Part shown: positions 62,461 through 64,000 of the stretch, piece after piece
How positions within the stretch are numbered: the stretch's first letter is position 1
Layout: each line of letters begins with the position of its first letter
DNA from: Blastobasis lacticolella
Taxonomy: Eukaryota; Arthropoda; Insecta; Lepidoptera; Blastobasidae
DNA length: 64,000 nt
NCBI GenBank assembly: GCA_905147135.1
Contig: LR990056.1
Location: forward strand, 17,494,001 to 17,558,000
Reading direction: 5' to 3'
The notes under the pieces: model-generated
The model's database searches: none
What the model was told of the DNA's origin: nothing
Seen by the model: the letters and a program-made list of their open reading frames with translations, nothing else
Made by a program: the position numbers and the translations under genes

Positions 62461-63160
62461 TAAACATATTTTAACCCCTACCTATTATAAGCCAAAAATA
62501 CGTAGTTTAAAACTATTCCAACGAGGCATGAGGCAATTTAAAATTTGTTTGCTTTAGTTTTTTAACCCCGACTACAGTTGGAAATTAGTTGAATTTCAAT
62601 TGTTAGGAAGTCTAGTTCGCAGTTGTTTTAAACTTAACGAGCTACTGGATCCTTGCTTTTCTACTGGAATAGTCTAGAATGGTCTAGAGAACGTCTGCTT
62701 TTTCCGTTTGAACGTTGTTTTTGTCTGTTTTTCAATTCACAGTGACTGAACGTGGGTTTGGGTTATTCTACTGTTTTTTTATAGACTCAGTGGATAAGTG
62801 AAATAACACTTCATTTATCGCAGTCGTTGACTGTCGCCTATGATAAAATATACGATGTCCTTAATTTAAAAATAAATGTTTATTCAAAAATCATTTATTT
62901 CAGAGTAGTCCTTATTACATTAGAATGTTATGAGTGCAATGTTAAATAATTAAAATATAATTTATTTTGATATTTTTGGTGGTAGGACTCTGTCAAGCCT
63001 GAGGGGTCCGCCTGGGTGAGTACAAACGCCTTATCTTTTTCTGCCGCCACACAATAATGCAACCAACAATGCTTGCATTATTGTGTTCCGATTTGAACGA
63101 TATGGTAGCCAGCGCAATTGCAGACATGAGACATTTCATTTTAGTCCTCATACTACAGAA
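62461..63160. other. Unassigned stretch
   Basis: 62985-63020 (CTCTGTCAAGCCTGAGGGGT) is the reverse of 3375-3400 and 62345-62365, marking an old repeat. Otherwise nothing recognised. Confidence 0.35.
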
Positions 63161-63162
63161 CA

Positions 63163-63240
63163 GTAAATGGCCACAGCGGGATTCGTACCCGGTACCTCTC
63201 GCTTACGAGTCGGATACCCTAACCGCTCAGCCACCGACAA
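63163..63240 (-). mobile_element. SINE family C head
   Basis: Minus strand GGTGGCTGAGCGGTTAGGGT (A box), then GGTACGAATCCCGCTGTGG (B-box region). Only the tRNA-like part is present. Confidence 0.6.
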
Positions 63241-63635
63241 AACAGAAAATTAAAATATATAAATTACAAATTGTGTCCATAAATTTACCGAAACTGGGAC
63301 AGATTCCACAAAATATCTCTTATTTATCGCTAGATATTAGACGCAGATATTAACTCGCTCTCTCACCGTAGGAAACATTAATAACGCGAACGTTACCCAA
63401 CTAAAAGGATGTAGGACAAACTAATAGATTTAGCGTTTCCTCTACGAAACTGTGAAGACAAGGTGACATGGTAACGAACAGAAAATTATGAGCTTTCATC
63501 GCGAGACTGTGAAATATAGTGCGCGTGGATGTTGCAACGGAAGCAATTTGCATGTTATTTAATGGTGAAAGGTGGAACTAGATTTCTGGAAAATTTAAAC
63601 AGACTTTAGACGGTATAGGGGACCGGAAAAAATCC

Positions 63636-63862
63636 TTTATACTCGTAGGTGTCGGACAAGGCGACTAATGTTTTCGAAGCAAAAGGTCTGAGAGTCTCCG
63701 TAGGCTAGAAAATGGGCAGCAGCTTTTTCCATTGTCATATTTATAACACTGCGATCTCCAACCCTGCTGCCAAGCGTGAAGATTATGGTAATGATCTCCT
63801 CTTTCGTGGGAGAGGCCCTAAGTCCCGCAGTGGACTGTTATGGGTTGTGATGATGATATGCC
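63636..63862 (+). mobile_element. Repeat family B, 5'-truncated
   Basis: ACTCGTAGGTGTCGGACAAG through CACTGCGATCTCCAACCCTG to GGGTTGTGATGATGAT. Confidence 0.72.
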
Positions 63863-64000
63863 GCTAGAAAGGATTTTTTAAACTCTACAACTGTTACTAA
63901 GGCGGCTAGTCTCGAATCGCTGTGGTAAAAAAGTTATGGCCAAATAAAATAAAACTTCATACAAACGTCTTTATTATCGTTTTTTTATGAACTGTTATCA

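Overview
The window is insect nuclear DNA, almost certainly lepidopteran. It is AT-rich, its genes are split by spliceosomal introns (GT..AG), and it is packed with dispersed repeats: a tRNA-Gly-like SINE, a second tRNA-headed SINE, non-LTR retrotransposon remnants, hAT elements and several MITE families. There is no bacterial or organellar signature.

Three genes can be supported. (1) Plus strand, 11307-29164: an 11-exon GMC oxidoreductase (glucose dehydrogenase [FAD, quinone]-like), 637 aa as modelled, with introns full of repeats. (2) Minus strand, 32251-34296, with a 5' UTR exon near 35123-35203: the 60S acidic ribosomal protein P2, complete at 112 aa in three coding exons. It lies tail-to-tail with the GMC gene. 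(3) Minus strand, 51384-55088: an intact two-exon gene for an 812-aa nuclear-type protein. It has two Cys-rich patches and a C-terminal half with D/D/E-like motifs resembling the DUF7869 (RNase H-like, transposase-related) family. About 60-bp degenerate tandem repeats with palindromic cores lie upstream of it, and an almost 100-bp compound palindrome lies in its probable 3' UTR. This is the most unusual locus in the window.

Layout: 1-11.2 kb is repeats only, including a 1.49-kb non-autonomous hAT with a perfect 8-bp target duplication. 11.3-30.4 kb is the GMC gene; its introns hold two inverted SINE pairs and a 12-unit, 42-bp minisatellite. 31-35.2 kb is repeats plus RpLP2. 35.2-50.4 kb has no gene I recognise but holds a hAT nested in a hAT, several MITEs and SINEs, and an RTE-type LINE tail. 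50.4-55.5 kb is the DUF7869-like locus. 55.5-64 kb is LINE remnants and SINEs.

The RTE-like LINE remnant at about 49.2-49.4 kb shares its last ~65 bp with the tail of the second SINE family, a SINE-LINE tail partnership visible inside the window. Coordinates of dispersed repeats are approximate (about 10-20 bp) unless target duplications or terminal inverted repeats are quoted.
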